18,555 bases of DNA. Origin: Rhodoferax sp. (GTDB taxonomy: Bacteria; Pseudomonadota; Gammaproteobacteria; Burkholderiales; Burkholderiaceae). The DNA lies in the NCBI GenBank assembly GCA_020048295.1, contig JAIFMT010000066.1, positions 1 through 18,555 of the forward strand, in the 5' to 3' direction. Numbering within the stretch: position 1 is the first letter of the stretch; each line of letters opens with the position of its first letter. Position numbers and translations under genes: made by a program. Below, one piece after another: positions 8,734-17,788 of this stretch. Under the pieces are notes generated by a model that worked only from the letters and a program-made list of their open reading frames with translations, did no database searches and was not told the DNA's origin.

Positions 8734-9978
8734 ATGCTCAAGCGCGTCAGTGTTCATCAATTGCAAACCGGCATGCATCTGCGAGAGTTTTGCGGGTCGT
8801 GGATGGATCACCCATTCTGGCGCACTGGCTTTGTGCTGAAAGACCCCAAGGACATCGAGCTGATTTTGGCCAGCAAGATCAAGGAGGTCTGGATTGATTG
8901 CGCGCTCGGTCTTGATGTGCCGGCGGGCGCGCCGGTGGTCAGCATTGCTGAGCCCACCGCGGCAACTGGACCGGCGCCCGCTGCAACGCAGCCGGCGCAC
9001 GTCGCTAGGCAAAACACACCGGTGCCTGCAGCGCAGGAAGTTGAGCGTGCAGCGCGCATTTGCCTGGAATCAAAAGCAGCCGTGGTGTCAATGTTTGAGG
9101 AAGTGCGCATGGGCAAGGCGGTGGATGTGGGTGGTGCGCGTCAGCTGGTCGAAGAAATTTCTGACTCGATCGCGCGCAATCCGGGTGCCATCATCAGCCT
9201 GGCGCGGCTCAAAACGGCGGATGATTACACCTACATGCATTCGGTGGCGGTGTGTGCCATGATGGTGGCGCTGGCAAAGCAGCTCGGCCTGGACGAAGCC
9301 GAAACCCGTTCTTGCGGGGTGGCGGGTCTGCTGCATGACCTGGGCAAGGTGGCGATGCCCATCGACGTTCTCAACAAGCCTGGCAAACTGACCGATGTCG
9401 AGTTCAGCATCATCAAGTCACACCCGACCGAAGGCTACAAAATGCTCATGGCCAGCAGCGGGGTGGAGCCGATATCACTTGATGTGGTGTTGCATCACCA
9501 CGAAAAAATGGATGGCACGGGTTACCCTGAGCGCTTCGCCGGGGAGCAGATCAGTCTGCATTCCAGAATGGGCGCGGTGTGCGATGTGTATGATGCAATC
9601 ACCTCCAATCGCCCCTACAAGGCGGGCTGGGATCCGGCCGAGTCGCTGCGCAAAATGGCCGAATGGGCCAATGGCCATTTCGACCCTCGGGTGTTTCAGG
9701 CGTTTGTTAAAAGCATGGGCATTTACCCGGTGGGTTCGCTGGTGCGGCTGACCTCCGGGCGCATCGGTGTGGTGACCGAGCAGACAGCCAAATCCTTGAC
9801 AACACCGCTGATCAAGGTGTTTTATTCATCCAAGTCGAACATGCGGATCGTGCCAGTGATGGTTGATTTGTCGCATCCGAGCTGCACCGAGCGCATTCAA
9901 AACCGGGAAGACCCGGCAAGGTGGAATTTTCCGGACCTCAACGAGTTATGGTCGGGATTAAGCAATCCAGGGCGCTGA
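8734..9978 (+). CDS. HD-GYP cyclic-di-GMP phosphodiesterase with DUF3391 domain
   Basis: A 414-residue soluble protein predicted to hydrolyse cyclic-di-GMP. The N-terminal DUF3391 domain covers about residues 2-60 (VSVHQLQTGMHLREF), followed by an Ala/Pro-rich linker and the HD-GYP domain at about 125-325. The metal and substrate motifs look intact: H169, HDLGK at 201-205, H230, HHEKMDGTGYP at 255-265 and DVYDAITSNRPY at 284-295. It should therefore be active. A C-terminal small domain (about 330-380) is typical of this subfamily. It starts 99 nt after mshN, same strand, with no clear Shine-Dalgarno before the ATG; the DUF3391 alignment supports this start. MSHA extension is controlled by c-di-GMP through MshE in other bacteria, so a role in pilus regulation is a reasonable inference only. 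Confidence 0.92.
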   Translation: MLKRVSVHQLQTGMHLREFCGSWMDHPFWRTGFVLKDPKDIELILASKIKEVWIDCALGLDVPAGAPVVSIAEPTAATGPAPAATQPAHVARQNTPVPAAQEVERAARICLESKAAVVSMFEEVRMGKAVDVGGARQLVEEISDSIARNPGAIISLARLKTADDYTYMHSVAVCAMMVALAKQLGLDEAETRSCGVAGLLHDLGKVAMPIDVLNKPGKLTDVEFSIIKSHPTEGYKMLMASSGVEPISLDVVLHHHEKMDGTGYPERFAGEQISLHSRMGAVCDVYDAITSNRPYKAGWDPAESLRKMAEWANGHFDPRVFQAFVKSMGIYPVGSLVRLTSGRIGVVTEQTAKSLTTPLIKVFYSSKSNMRIVPVMVDLSHPSCTERIQNREDPARWNFPDLNELWSGLSNPGR

Positions 9979-10017
9979 TCGGCAGCGTCAGCGTGCATGC
10001 GAAAAACTCTAATTTAG

Positions 10018-10054
10018 ATAGCTTGCAGCGCAATACCAGTAAGGGCTACAAGGC
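10018..10054 (-). repeat. dispersed ~36-bp repeat, copy 1 (intergenic)
   Basis: In the reference direction used here (minus strand for this copy) the element starts GCC-TGTAGC-like, has TGCGCT in its centre and ends AAGCTAT, with AT-rich flanks. By hand it matches copy 2 (13008) at 26 of 36 positions. This is the only clear copy outside a gene; it lies 39 bases after the HD-GYP stop and just before a hairpin. The AT-rich edges extend the element to about 10011-10070. Confidence 0.7.
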
Positions 10055-10064
10055 AATTTTGCAT

Positions 10065-10098
10065 AAAAATTGAACGCACACACCGCGTCAGCGGTGTG
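10065..10098 (-). terminator. possible Rho-independent terminator for the hydroxyacid dehydrogenase gene
   Basis: On the minus strand, CACACCGC and GCGGTGTG (10079-10098) form a perfect 8-bp stem with a 4-base loop. A T-rich stretch follows at about 10065-10071, but it begins some eight bases beyond the stem, so this is weaker than a textbook terminator. It lies about 40 bases past the dehydrogenase stop, which fits the position. Reading on the plus strand there is no T run. Confidence 0.4.
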
Positions 10099-10138
10099 CA
10101 AAACTTGGTGTTCCCGGTGTGGCTGGAATCCATGAACG

Positions 10139-11146
10139 TCAACGCCGAACCTGCAACGCCCCCGGGTTGACGATGTTGGTGGGCCGGCCCTTGATGAAAT
10201 TGATGACATTGTCAAATGCGGCACCAAAATACAGTTCGTAACTGTCCTGTTCAACGTAACCGATGTGCGGTGTGCAAATGCAGTTTTCCAGCCGCAGCAG
10301 GGCGTGGCCCTGCAATATGGGTTCGGACTCATAAACGTCGATCGCCGCCATGCCGGGGCGTCCACGGTTGAGTGCACTCAGCAGGGCATCGGGTTCGATC
10401 AGTTCAGCGCGCGAGATGTTGACAAACAGCGCCGATGGCTTCATCTTCGAGAGGTCTTCGAGGCGCAAGATACCTTGTGTTTCAGCGGTCAGACGCAGAT
10501 GAAGTGTCAGCACATCCGCCTGCTCAAACAGTTCGGCCCGGCTGCTGACCACTTCATAGCCATCCAGCACCGCCCGTTCGCGCGAAGCCTCACGCGCCCA
10601 AACCAACACCCGCATACCAAAGGCGCGCCCATAGCCAGCAACCAGCTGGCCAATTTTTCCGTAGCCCCAAATGCCCAGCGTGCGGCCTTTGAGTGCGACG
10701 CCCAAACAAAAGTTGGCGGGTGTGCCGCTGGATTTCAGACCCGACTGCTGCCATGCACCATGCTTGAGATTGCCGATGTACTGTGGCAAACGTCTGGCAG
10801 CGGCCATGATCAGCGCCCAGGCCAGCTCTGCCGGAGCCACGGGTGAGCCTGAGCCTTCGGCAACCGCTATGCCGCGCTCGGTGCAGGCCGCGATGTCGAT
10901 GTGGGGGCCAACCCGGCCGGTCTGCACCACCAGCTTGAGTTTAGGCAATTTTTCGATCAGGGCGCGGGGTAATTCGGTACGCTCGCGGTTGAGAACAATC
11001 ACGTCAGCGTCCTTGAGCCGTACCGACAGTTGGCCCAGACCCTTGACCGTGTTGGTATAGACCTTGGCCTGAAAAGGCTCAAGTTTGGCAGCACAGGCCA
11101 GCTTTCTGACGGCATCTTGGTAATCATCAAGTATCACAATGTTCAT
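10139..11146 (-). CDS. D-2-hydroxyacid dehydrogenase family protein (NAD-dependent)
   Basis: A 335-residue oxidoreductase of the D-isomer-specific 2-hydroxyacid dehydrogenase family (SerA-like fold). The Rossmann motif is GYGKIG at about 161-166. The catalytic residues are all in place: R246 in NISRAELI, E275 in DVYESEP and H294 in CTPHIGY. It should interconvert a 2-keto acid and a D-2-hydroxy acid with NAD(P)H in the cytosol; the substrate cannot be read from the sequence. It lacks the C-terminal ACT/regulatory domain of full-length phosphoglycerate dehydrogenases, so a serine-biosynthesis role is not assured. It is the third gene on the minus strand after lexA and a small protein, 92 nt downstream of the latter; co-transcription is possible but not shown. 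Confidence 0.9.
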   Translation of the reverse strand: MNIVILDDYQDAVRKLACAAKLEPFQAKVYTNTVKGLGQLSVRLKDADVIVLNRERTELPRALIEKLPKLKLVVQTGRVGPHIDIAACTERGIAVAEGSGSPVAPAELAWALIMAAARRLPQYIGNLKHGAWQQSGLKSSGTPANFCLGVALKGRTLGIWGYGKIGQLVAGYGRAFGMRVLVWAREASRERAVLDGYEVVSSRAELFEQADVLTLHLRLTAETQGILRLEDLSKMKPSALFVNISRAELIEPDALLSALNRGRPGMAAIDVYESEPILQGHALLRLENCICTPHIGYVEQDSYELYFGAAFDNVINFIKGRPTNIVNPGALQVRR

Positions 11147-11238
11147 GTGGCCAATTGTGCCTTGGTGTGGTCCGCTTCCTCATTTCTGCTGATTGAAAAA
11201 TGCCGCCATGGGCAGGCGTTGGCTTGGCGCTCGGTGGA

Positions 11239-11460
11239 TCAATGGCGCATCGCTTCGTGTGCGGCGAGTCGGTCAAGTTCGGCGCACACGTCGGCCATGC
11301 GTCCTGAAATACGCAGGCGCCCGATTTGGGCCGGTGCCTGATCAGCGTCCATGACGCGCAGCACCCGCAGCGGCTGACGATTGTTGTTGTCCCTGGCGGC
11401 GTAGAACGAGGCAAAGTGGGGTGCAATGATGCGAGGGGCGTTGCTGTGTTGAGCGTGCAT
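11239..11460 (-). CDS. small conserved hypothetical protein downstream of lexA
   Basis: A 73-residue protein without a known domain, signal peptide or membrane span. I chose the ATG at 11460 because AAAGG lies about eight bases upstream; a longer frame from 11520 adds 20 residues with no better ribosome site. The C-terminal part, RISGRMADVCAELDRLAA, looks like a conserved amphipathic segment, and I have the impression of similar proteins next to lexA in other Comamonadaceae, from memory only. It lies 134 nt after lexA and 92 nt before the dehydrogenase gene, all on the minus strand, so it could be transcribed with lexA and be SOS-linked. Function unknown. A 6-bp hairpin with a 4-base loop (11484-11499) sits in the gap, without a T run. 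Confidence 0.7.
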   Translation of the reverse strand: MHAQHSNAPRIIAPHFASFYAARDNNNRQPLRVLRVMDADQAPAQIGRLRISGRMADVCAELDRLAAHEAMRH

Positions 11461-11594
11461 GATGAAACCTTTGGCAGTTGGGCGCAAGCAAGGGCTTGCC
11501 TTGGATGCAGGGACGAGCATGATCTTGCTTTGCGACAGGCGTAAAGCACGGGAGGCAGGGTGCGCGGCGACCAGCGCCGGCCAGCGCAGCAGAT

Positions 11595-12269
11595 TTACAT
11601 GAGCATGGTGTTGCGAATCAGGCCGACGGCCAGGCCTTCGATCTCGAAAGGTTCGCCGGGTTCGACCACAATGGTCTGGTAGTCCGGGTTTTCGGGGTGC
11701 AGTTCGATCAGGTTGTTGTGGCGCATGAAGCGTTTGACGGTGACCTCGTCGCCCAGGCGGGCTACCACGATCTGGCCGTTTTTCGCATCCTTGGTGGTTT
11801 GCACCGCCAGCAGGTCGCCGTCCATGATGCCGGCATCGCGCATCGACATGCCGCGCACTTTGAGCAGGTAGTCCGGTTTGCGCTGGAACAGACTGCTTTC
11901 AACATAGTAGGTCTTGTCAATATGCTCCTGGGCCAGGATGGGCGAGCCCGCAGCCACCCGACCAATCAGCGGCAGCGCCAATTGCGCCAGAGCGTCAAGT
12001 GGTGATGCCAGCATCCGGCTGCGCGATTCGTTGATGCTGCGCAGCGCATCGCTGCGCAAGCGGATGCCGCGCGAGGTGCCGCTGACCAGCTCAATGGCCC
12101 CTTTGCGGGCCAGTGCCTGCAGGTGTTCTTCGGCGGCGTTGGCCGATTTGAAGCCCAACTCAGTGGCGATTTCAGCGCGGGTGGGTGGTGCGCCCGTGCG
12201 TGCGATGGCACTCTGGATAAGATCAAGGATTTGTTGCTGGCGGTCTGTCAGTCTGGGTCGATTTAGCAT
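11595..12269 (-). CDS. lexA: LexA, SOS-response repressor and autopeptidase
   Basis: A 224-residue repressor. The N-terminal winged helix-turn-helix spans about residues 1-70 ([12 protein letters not shown], then [13 protein letters not shown] as the recognition region). The C-terminal S24-type autopeptidase has the self-cleavage bond A107-G108 in GRVAAGSP, nucleophile S142 in [10 protein letters not shown] and general base K179 in VTVKRF. RecA-filament-stimulated cleavage inactivates it after DNA damage. The ATG at 12269 is preceded by AGGAG (complement of 12275-12279) at good spacing; a longer frame to 12311 has no such support. Two LexA operators lie about 65-100 bases upstream, so it is autoregulated, and the divergent asparaginase gene shares them. 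Confidence 0.97.
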   Translation of the reverse strand: MLNRPRLTDRQQQILDLIQSAIARTGAPPTRAEIATELGFKSANAAEEHLQALARKGAIELVSGTSRGIRLRSDALRSINESRSRMLASPLDALAQLALPLIGRVAAGSPILAQEHIDKTYYVESSLFQRKPDYLLKVRGMSMRDAGIMDGDLLAVQTTKDAKNGQIVVARLGDEVTVKRFMRHNNLIELHPENPDYQTIVVEPGEPFEIEGLAVGLIRNTMLM

Positions 12270-12333
12270 GATGACTCCTGATGGCATGAAGAGGGCAGGG
12301 GAACAAGGCACGCGGTACTGGATAAATTGCTGC

Positions 12334-12353
12334 TACTGTTTACCTATCCAGTA
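12334..12353. promoter_or_regulatory. LexA operator (SOS box 1)
   Basis: TACTGT-N8-CCAGTA, a 20-base near-perfect palindrome matching the E. coli-type SOS box (TACTGT-N8-ACAGTA) with a single change in the right half, and with exact outer TACTG and CAGTA arms. It lies between the divergent lexA and asparaginase genes, 65 bases upstream of the lexA start. Confidence 0.88.
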
Positions 12354-12354
12354 G

Positions 12355-12370
12355 CTGTATTTTTAACCAG
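12355..12370. promoter_or_regulatory. LexA operator (SOS box 2)
   Basis: CTGT-N8-CCAG with an AT-rich spacer (ATTTTTAA). Its centre is 19 bp from that of box 1, close to the spacing of the paired operators before E. coli lexA, so two dimers could bind on about the same helix face. It ends 17 bases before the asparaginase GTG, so LexA bound here could also block that gene. Confidence 0.75.
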
Positions 12371-12387
12371 TTTTAGAGAATCTGCAA

Positions 12388-14067
<1,680 letters not shown>

Positions 14068-14166
14068 GCTGGCAGCCACCGCTCGGATGTCGGTTTTGAT
14101 GCAGCTTGCACGCCCATGAGAATAGCACGCGCAGACTGGCGCTCGGCTGACACGCGGGCGGCATCA

Positions 14167-14922
14167 TCAAGCGGCGAACAGACGGCGAACCCGTTCCAGG
14201 TCCTCGGGCGTGTCAACCCCGGGGCCGGGCGCGTGGTCTGCCACATGCACGGCAATGCGGTAGCCGTGCCACAGCGCGCGCAATTGCTCCAGCGACTCGG
14301 TGCGCTCGATGGGGGCCTGGGGCAAGGTGGGAAACAGCCGCAAAAACCCGACTCGGTAGGCATAAATGCCGATGTGCCGCAGCGGAGCCGGTTGTGGCAA
14401 TGCGTCAGGCGTATCGCGCGGCCAGGCAATCGGTGCGCGGCTGAAATACAGCGCCATGTTGTGCGCGTCCAGCACCGCCTTGACGATATTTGGATTGTGA
14501 AAATCAGCTATTGACGTTATAGCGTGAACCGCAGTGCTGATATGGGCTAGCGGCTGATTTATCAATAATTCTGCAACGCCGTGCACAAGATCGGTGTCAA
14601 TCAGCGGCTCGTCACCCTGCACGTTCACCACAATCTCGTCATCGGCCAGCCCGAGCAGTGCACAGGCTTCGGCCAGGCGGTCGCTGCCGCTGGGGTGGTC
14701 CACGCGGGTCAGCACCGCATCGATACCGTGCGCCTGGCACGCCGCCATGATCAGCGGGCTGTCGGCCGCCACCACCACGCGGGGCTGCCCGCCGGCCGTG
14801 TGCATGGACAGCACCCGTTGCGCCACCCGCACCACCATCGGCACACCGGCAATATCGGCCAGTGGCTTGTTGGGTAGTCGGGTGGAGGCCAGTCGGGCCG
14901 GAATCAAAACGGTAAAGGTCAT
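14167..14922 (-). CDS. kdsB: 3-deoxy-manno-octulosonate cytidylyltransferase (CMP-Kdo synthetase)
   Basis: Activates Kdo with CTP to CMP-Kdo for the LPS inner core; cytosolic. The 251-residue protein has the N-terminal nucleotide-binding motif [15 protein letters not shown], the conserved [11 protein letters not shown] segment and the [11 protein letters not shown] motif, and the C-terminal [10 protein letters not shown] and TPEDLERVR segments. Length is normal for the family. The ATG at 14922 is preferred over a frame open to 15195, whose extra residues show no family match. Residues about 123-135 are encoded by a dispersed repeat (copy 3), in the variable stretch before [10 protein letters not shown]. 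It lies 119 nt after the Trm112 gene and 130 nt before adk. Confidence 0.96.
   Translation of the reverse strand: MTFTVLIPARLASTRLPNKPLADIAGVPMVVRVAQRVLSMHTAGGQPRVVVAADSPLIMAACQAHGIDAVLTRVDHPSGSDRLAEACALLGLADDEIVVNVQGDEPLIDTDLVHGVAELLINQPLAHISTAVHAITSIADFHNPNIVKAVLDAHNMALYFSRAPIAWPRDTPDALPQPAPLRHIGIYAYRVGFLRLFPTLPQAPIERTESLEQLRALWHGYRIAVHVADHAPGPGVDTPEDLERVRRLFAA
14519..14554 (-). repeat. dispersed ~36-bp repeat, copy 3 (inside kdsB)
   Basis: Minus-strand copy, starting GCCGCTAGCCC and ending in CGCTAT in the reference direction, flanked by AT-rich bases on both sides (from about 14482 to 14573). Matches copy 2 at 25/36 and copy 4 at 24/36 positions by hand. Read in the same direction and frame as copy 2, it encodes [12 protein letters not shown]. 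Confidence 0.72.
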
Positions 14923-15041
14923 GGGCCGAGGGTTACGGTTGTGGCAAATCAGCGGCTGGTGCTGCCGTGGGGGCGGCCCCTTCGTCAAAACGGCCAGTGG
15001 CTGCGTTGCAGTGCCGATTGCGCGGGCTGGCTTGGGCGTTA

Positions 15042-15224
15042 TTACAGCCCGAGTTCTTCGTCGGTGAGCGTTCGGGCCTCGTTTTCGAGCAGGATCGGGA
15101 TGCCGTCGCGCACCGGGTAAGCCAGGCGGGCGCTGCGCGAGGTCAGCTCCTGTTTTTCGCGGTCGTATTCCAGTGGCCCTTTGGTGACCGGGCAAACCAG
15201 TAATTCAAGTAGTCGTGTGTCCAT
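15042..15224 (-). CDS. Trm112 family protein (YcaR-like)
   Basis: A 60-residue protein with the Trm112 small-domain signature: [14 protein letters not shown] at the N-terminus, a Tyr-Pro turn and [12 protein letters not shown] towards the end. In this bacterial family the zinc-type cysteines are often partly lost; here one Cys (in LVCPVTK) is seen, so it is a non-zinc variant. The exact biochemical role of bacterial members is uncertain. It stands between lpxK (23 nt upstream) and kdsB, a placement well known in proteobacteria, and the three are probably one transcript. Confidence 0.9.
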   Translation of the reverse strand: MDTRLLELLVCPVTKGPLEYDREKQELTSRSARLAYPVRDGIPILLENEARTLTDEELGL

Positions 15225-15247
15225 GGCGGGATGATAGCGTCTTGTGC

Positions 15248-16345
15248 TCAGGGTGCGTCGGGCCGGTCGGCCTGACGGCTGGGGGTAAGCAAGTGGGTCA
15301 GCTGGGTATCAAGCGCCAGCCAAAATGCCGCTGGCAGTTCAAACCGCAGCGGCACGGCCAGTGCCCGGGGTTCAAGTGGCCACAGCTTGACTGCGTCTTT
15401 TTCGGTACAAATCAGGCTGTATCCCTTATATTCATTGCGATTCCAGCTATTGAAATTGTAGTGATCTGGCAGCGCCAGCGTACCCGCCAGCGGTAGTCCT
15501 TGGGTGCGCAACATGGCAAAAAAGGCTTCTGGCTGGGCAATGGCTGCCAGCGCCAGCAGCGGCTGGGTGGGCGGTGGAGCCACCGGGCTGGTGCCAACTA
15601 CCGCGCCGGCAAGCGGGGTTGCCGGCGCGGGGCGAGCCTTGGCCAGCGCTGCCAGCGACACTTGTGAGCCATCGGCACCGACGGCGTGGTCGGCCAGTTG
15701 ACGCTGCCCGCTAAAGCCGGCAAACGCCGGATGCGCGCCGGTGTGCAGCACCAGGTCGAGCGCGCGTGGCCAGGGCTCGCGCAAGGGGCCGGCCGGCAGC
15801 AGGAAGCCGTTGCCCACGCCCCGGTCGTCAAACACGCCAATTTCCAGGTCACGCGCCAGGCGCAGGTGTTGCAGGCCGTCGTCGCTGACGATCAGCTGGG
15901 TCTGCGGGTACTTGGCCAGCAGCGCGCGGGCCGCATCAACGCGCTGTGCCGCCACAAAAACCGGCACACCGGTGCGTCGCTGAATCAGCGCTGGCTCATC
16001 GCCCACGTCGTGTGCGCTGCTTGCGGGCGTGACCTCCTGACATGCCGTGGTGCGGCGACCGTAGCCGCGCGAAATCACGCCAACGGTGATGCCACGCTGT
16101 TGCCAATGCGCCACCAGCGCCAACACCACCGGGGTTTTGCCAGCACCGCCAGCCACCACGTTTCCCACCACCACCACGGGTACCGGCAGGCGCGTGCTGC
16201 GCAGCAGACCCAAGCCATACAAGGCGCGGCGCAGTGCCACCAACCAGCGATACAGCAGCGACAGCGGCCACAGCAGCCACGCCAGCAGGCCGCGCTGCGT
16301 CCAGGCCCGAGTCAGCGTGTGCTGCCAGCGGCTCAGCTCGGGCAT
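15248..16345 (-). CDS. lpxK: tetraacyldisaccharide 4'-kinase (lipid A 4'-kinase)
   Basis: Phosphorylates the 4' position of the lipid A precursor at the inner membrane. The protein of about 365 residues has an N-terminal hydrophobic anchor (about 20-40), the P-loop [12 protein letters not shown] at about 61-72, [17 protein letters not shown], the SDDGLQHL motif, and CTEKDAVKL near the C-terminus. It is slightly longer than the usual 330-345. I chose the ATG at 16345, four bases after the exbD stop; the next upstream ATG (16387) lies within exbD. No good Shine-Dalgarno is seen, so translational coupling to exbD is likely. Residues about 299-311 are encoded by a dispersed repeat (copy 4), between DHYNF and CTEKDA. 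Confidence 0.94.
   Translation of the reverse strand: MPELSRWQHTLTRAWTQRGLLAWLLWPLSLLYRWLVALRRALYGLGLLRSTRLPVPVVVVGNVVAGGAGKTPVVLALVAHWQQRGITVGVISRGYGRRTTACQEVTPASSAHDVGDEPALIQRRTGVPVFVAAQRVDAARALLAKYPQTQLIVSDDGLQHLRLARDLEIGVFDDRGVGNGFLLPAGPLREPWPRALDLVLHTGAHPAFAGFSGQRQLADHAVGADGSQVSLAALAKARPAPATPLAGAVVGTSPVAPPPTQPLLALAAIAQPEAFFAMLRTQGLPLAGTLALPDHYNFNSWNRNEYKGYSLICTEKDAVKLWPLEPRALAVPLRFELPAAFWLALDTQLTHLLTPSRQADRPDAP
15415..15450 (+). repeat. dispersed ~36-bp repeat, copy 4 (inside lpxK)
   Basis: Plus-strand copy, so antisense to lpxK. It starts GGCTGTATCCCTTATA, has TTGCGA in the centre and ends CAGCTAT, with TGAAATTGTAG beyond. Matches copy 3 at 24/36 and copy 2 at 22/36 positions by hand. 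The AT-rich segment 15405-15465 stands out from the GC-rich gene around it. Confidence 0.65.
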
Positions 16346-16349
16346 GGGC

Positions 16350-16778
16350 TCAGGGCGCACCGCCTGCCGCTGAAGACTGGGTGGCAAAGGTGATTTGCGA
16401 CAGGCCTGCGCGCTGCGCGGCTTCCATCACCGTGATCACGGCCTGGTGCCGGGCCGTGGCATCAGCGTGGATGACAACCACTGACTCCTTGCCGGCTTTG
16501 GCCCCTTCTTGCAGCGCCTGCGCAAGATCCGCCACGCTGCGCCCAGACACCGCCTGCTTGTTGACGCTGTAGTCGCCTTCGCTGCTGACTGACACCAGCA
16601 CCTCTTTGGGGTAGTCGCGCTGGGCATCGACATCGGCCACCGGCAGCTTGAGCTGCAGTTCGGTGAACTTGCTGTAGGTGGTGGAAAGCATCAGAAAGAT
16701 CAGGATCACCAGCAGCACGTCGATGAACGGAATCAGGTTGATTTCTGGCTCTTCCTTGGGGTGCGGACGAAAGTTCAT
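16350..16778 (-). CDS. exbD: ExbD/TolR family biopolymer transport protein
   Basis: A 142-residue inner-membrane protein: short cytoplasmic N-terminus, one span at about 15-35 with the proton-path aspartate D20 in [13 protein letters not shown], and a periplasmic domain. With ExbB it forms a proton-driven motor. No tonB, tolA or outer-membrane receptor gene is nearby, so whether it serves TonB, Tol or another partner is open. It starts 10 nt after exbB and ends 4 nt before lpxK. Confidence 0.93.
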   Translation of the reverse strand: MNFRPHPKEEPEINLIPFIDVLLVILIFLMLSTTYSKFTELQLKLPVADVDAQRDYPKEVLVSVSSEGDYSVNKQAVSGRSVADLAQALQEGAKAGKESVVVIHADATARHQAVITVMEAAQRAGLSQITFATQSSAAGGAP

Positions 16779-16788
16779 GGCGGGCGGG

Positions 16789-17415
16789 CTATTTGCGCAG
16801 GGTGTTCAGATGCCGTGCCAGCCGCTCGGCCGCCAGTTCGAGCGTCAGCAGGTAGGCATCGACGCGGGCGCGAAAGTAGCGCCAGAAGATCAGCGAGGGG
16901 ATCGCCACAATCAGCCCGAATGCCGTGTTGTACAGCGCCACCGAGATGCCGTGCGCCAGTTGCGCCGGGTTACCACCGGTGGCCGCACCGGGCGTTTGCG
17001 AGCCAAAAATCTCGATCATGCCCACCACCGTGCCAAACAAACCCATCAACGGTGCTGCCGAGGCAATCGTGGCCAGCGCGCTCAGGTAGCGCTCCAGCCG
17101 GTGCGCTGCCAGTCGGCCGGCGTTTTCCATGATGGCGTGCAACTCGGTTTCGCTGCAGCGCGGGTTGGTGTTGAGGGCGTGCAGTCCGCTGGCCAGCACT
17201 TCGCCCAGGGCAGAGTTTTTCTCCAGCTTGGCGACCACCTCGGGGCCGGGCACAGCGTAGCGGGTCACACTCAGCACTTCGTCGATCAGCTTGGGCGGCG
17301 CTACCTTGACAGTTTGCAGGCTGATGAAGCGCTCGATGACCAGCGCCAGTGCCAGCACCGAGCAGGCAATCAGGGGCCAGATCGGCCAGCCGGCGGCTTG
17401 TATGATGGAAAACAA
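16789..17415 (-). CDS. exbB: ExbB/TolQ/MotA family proton channel protein
   Basis: A 208-residue inner-membrane protein with three spans: about 10-28, about 115-140 (SAAPLMGLFGTVVGMIEIF, the family hallmark) and about 160-180 (ALYNTAFGLIVAIPSLIFW). It pairs with the ExbD encoded next. The start is a TTG at 17413-17415, supported by GGAG seven bases upstream on the minus strand; the first residues FSIIQAAGWPIWPLI match the expected N-terminus, and no in-frame ATG is better placed. It heads the minus-strand run exbB-exbD-lpxK-Trm112-kdsB-adk, divergent from xseA. Confidence 0.93.
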   Translation of the reverse strand: MFSIIQAAGWPIWPLIACSVLALALVIERFISLQTVKVAPPKLIDEVLSVTRYAVPGPEVVAKLEKNSALGEVLASGLHALNTNPRCSETELHAIMENAGRLAAHRLERYLSALATIASAAPLMGLFGTVVGMIEIFGSQTPGAATGGNPAQLAHGISVALYNTAFGLIVAIPSLIFWRYFRARVDAYLLTLELAAERLARHLNTLRK

Positions 17416-17788
17416 ATTGGGACTCCGCAGGTAAAAATGGCTGCGCGATTATGGCGCAGTGACCAGGGCTGCCACGCGGCTAGGGCCGACCAGGCAAGGA
17501 CGGCCGACGATGCAGTCAAAAAGGCTTCGCAATGGCACTGGCTACCCCCATTTTCTGTGGATAACTTTGTGGAGAACACCCTGTGCAACCGCTCGCAAGC
17601 CGCGCCAATTGGGGTTTGTGATGCTTTGATGACTTTTTAGGCAGATAAAAACGCAATGAAATCAACGATCTTCAACGGGCGTGCGCGACTTCACGCTACG
17701 CATTTAGGGCTACAAAGTCCGCTGCGAAATTGTGGACGACTTGGCAGCGCGATAACCTGGGTGATTGCTTTGTCAAGAGGGTTTTTCC
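17416..17788. other. 373-base divergent intergenic region, exbB | xseA
   Basis: It should hold the promoters of exbB and xseA. Visible items: an inverted repeat CTGCGC-N7-GCGCAG at 17441-17459 in the exbB leader; a consensus DnaA box at 17556-17564 with a near-copy 12 bp on; and a segment at 17706-17715 whose complement TTGTAGCCCT is shared exactly with dispersed-repeat copy 1, perhaps a shortened copy. Frames open on both strands here show no family resemblance. No RNA gene recognised. Confidence 0.5.
17556..17577. promoter_or_regulatory. consensus DnaA box with adjacent near-copy
   Basis: TGTGGATAA at 17556-17564 is the exact complement of the DnaA box TTATCCACA. TGTGGAGAA at 17568-17576 repeats it with one mismatch at a 12-bp step. 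Only two sites are seen and there is no AT-rich unwinding region or dnaA/dnaN gene, so this is at most a regulatory or titration site, or chance. Confidence 0.45.

Noticed and set aside
15686..16393. 235-codon plus-strand frame across lpxK
   Set aside because: Gln/Arg/His/Ala-rich, as usual for antisense frames of high-GC genes; lpxK motifs are complete on the minus strand.
17556..17577. Replication origin at the DnaA box pair
   Set aside because: Only two boxes, no AT-rich unwinding element and no dnaA, dnaN or gyrB nearby.
16678..17640. 320-codon open frame on the plus strand
   Set aside because: It is antisense to exbB and exbD, whose membrane motifs are unmistakable; long antisense frames are expected at this GC content.
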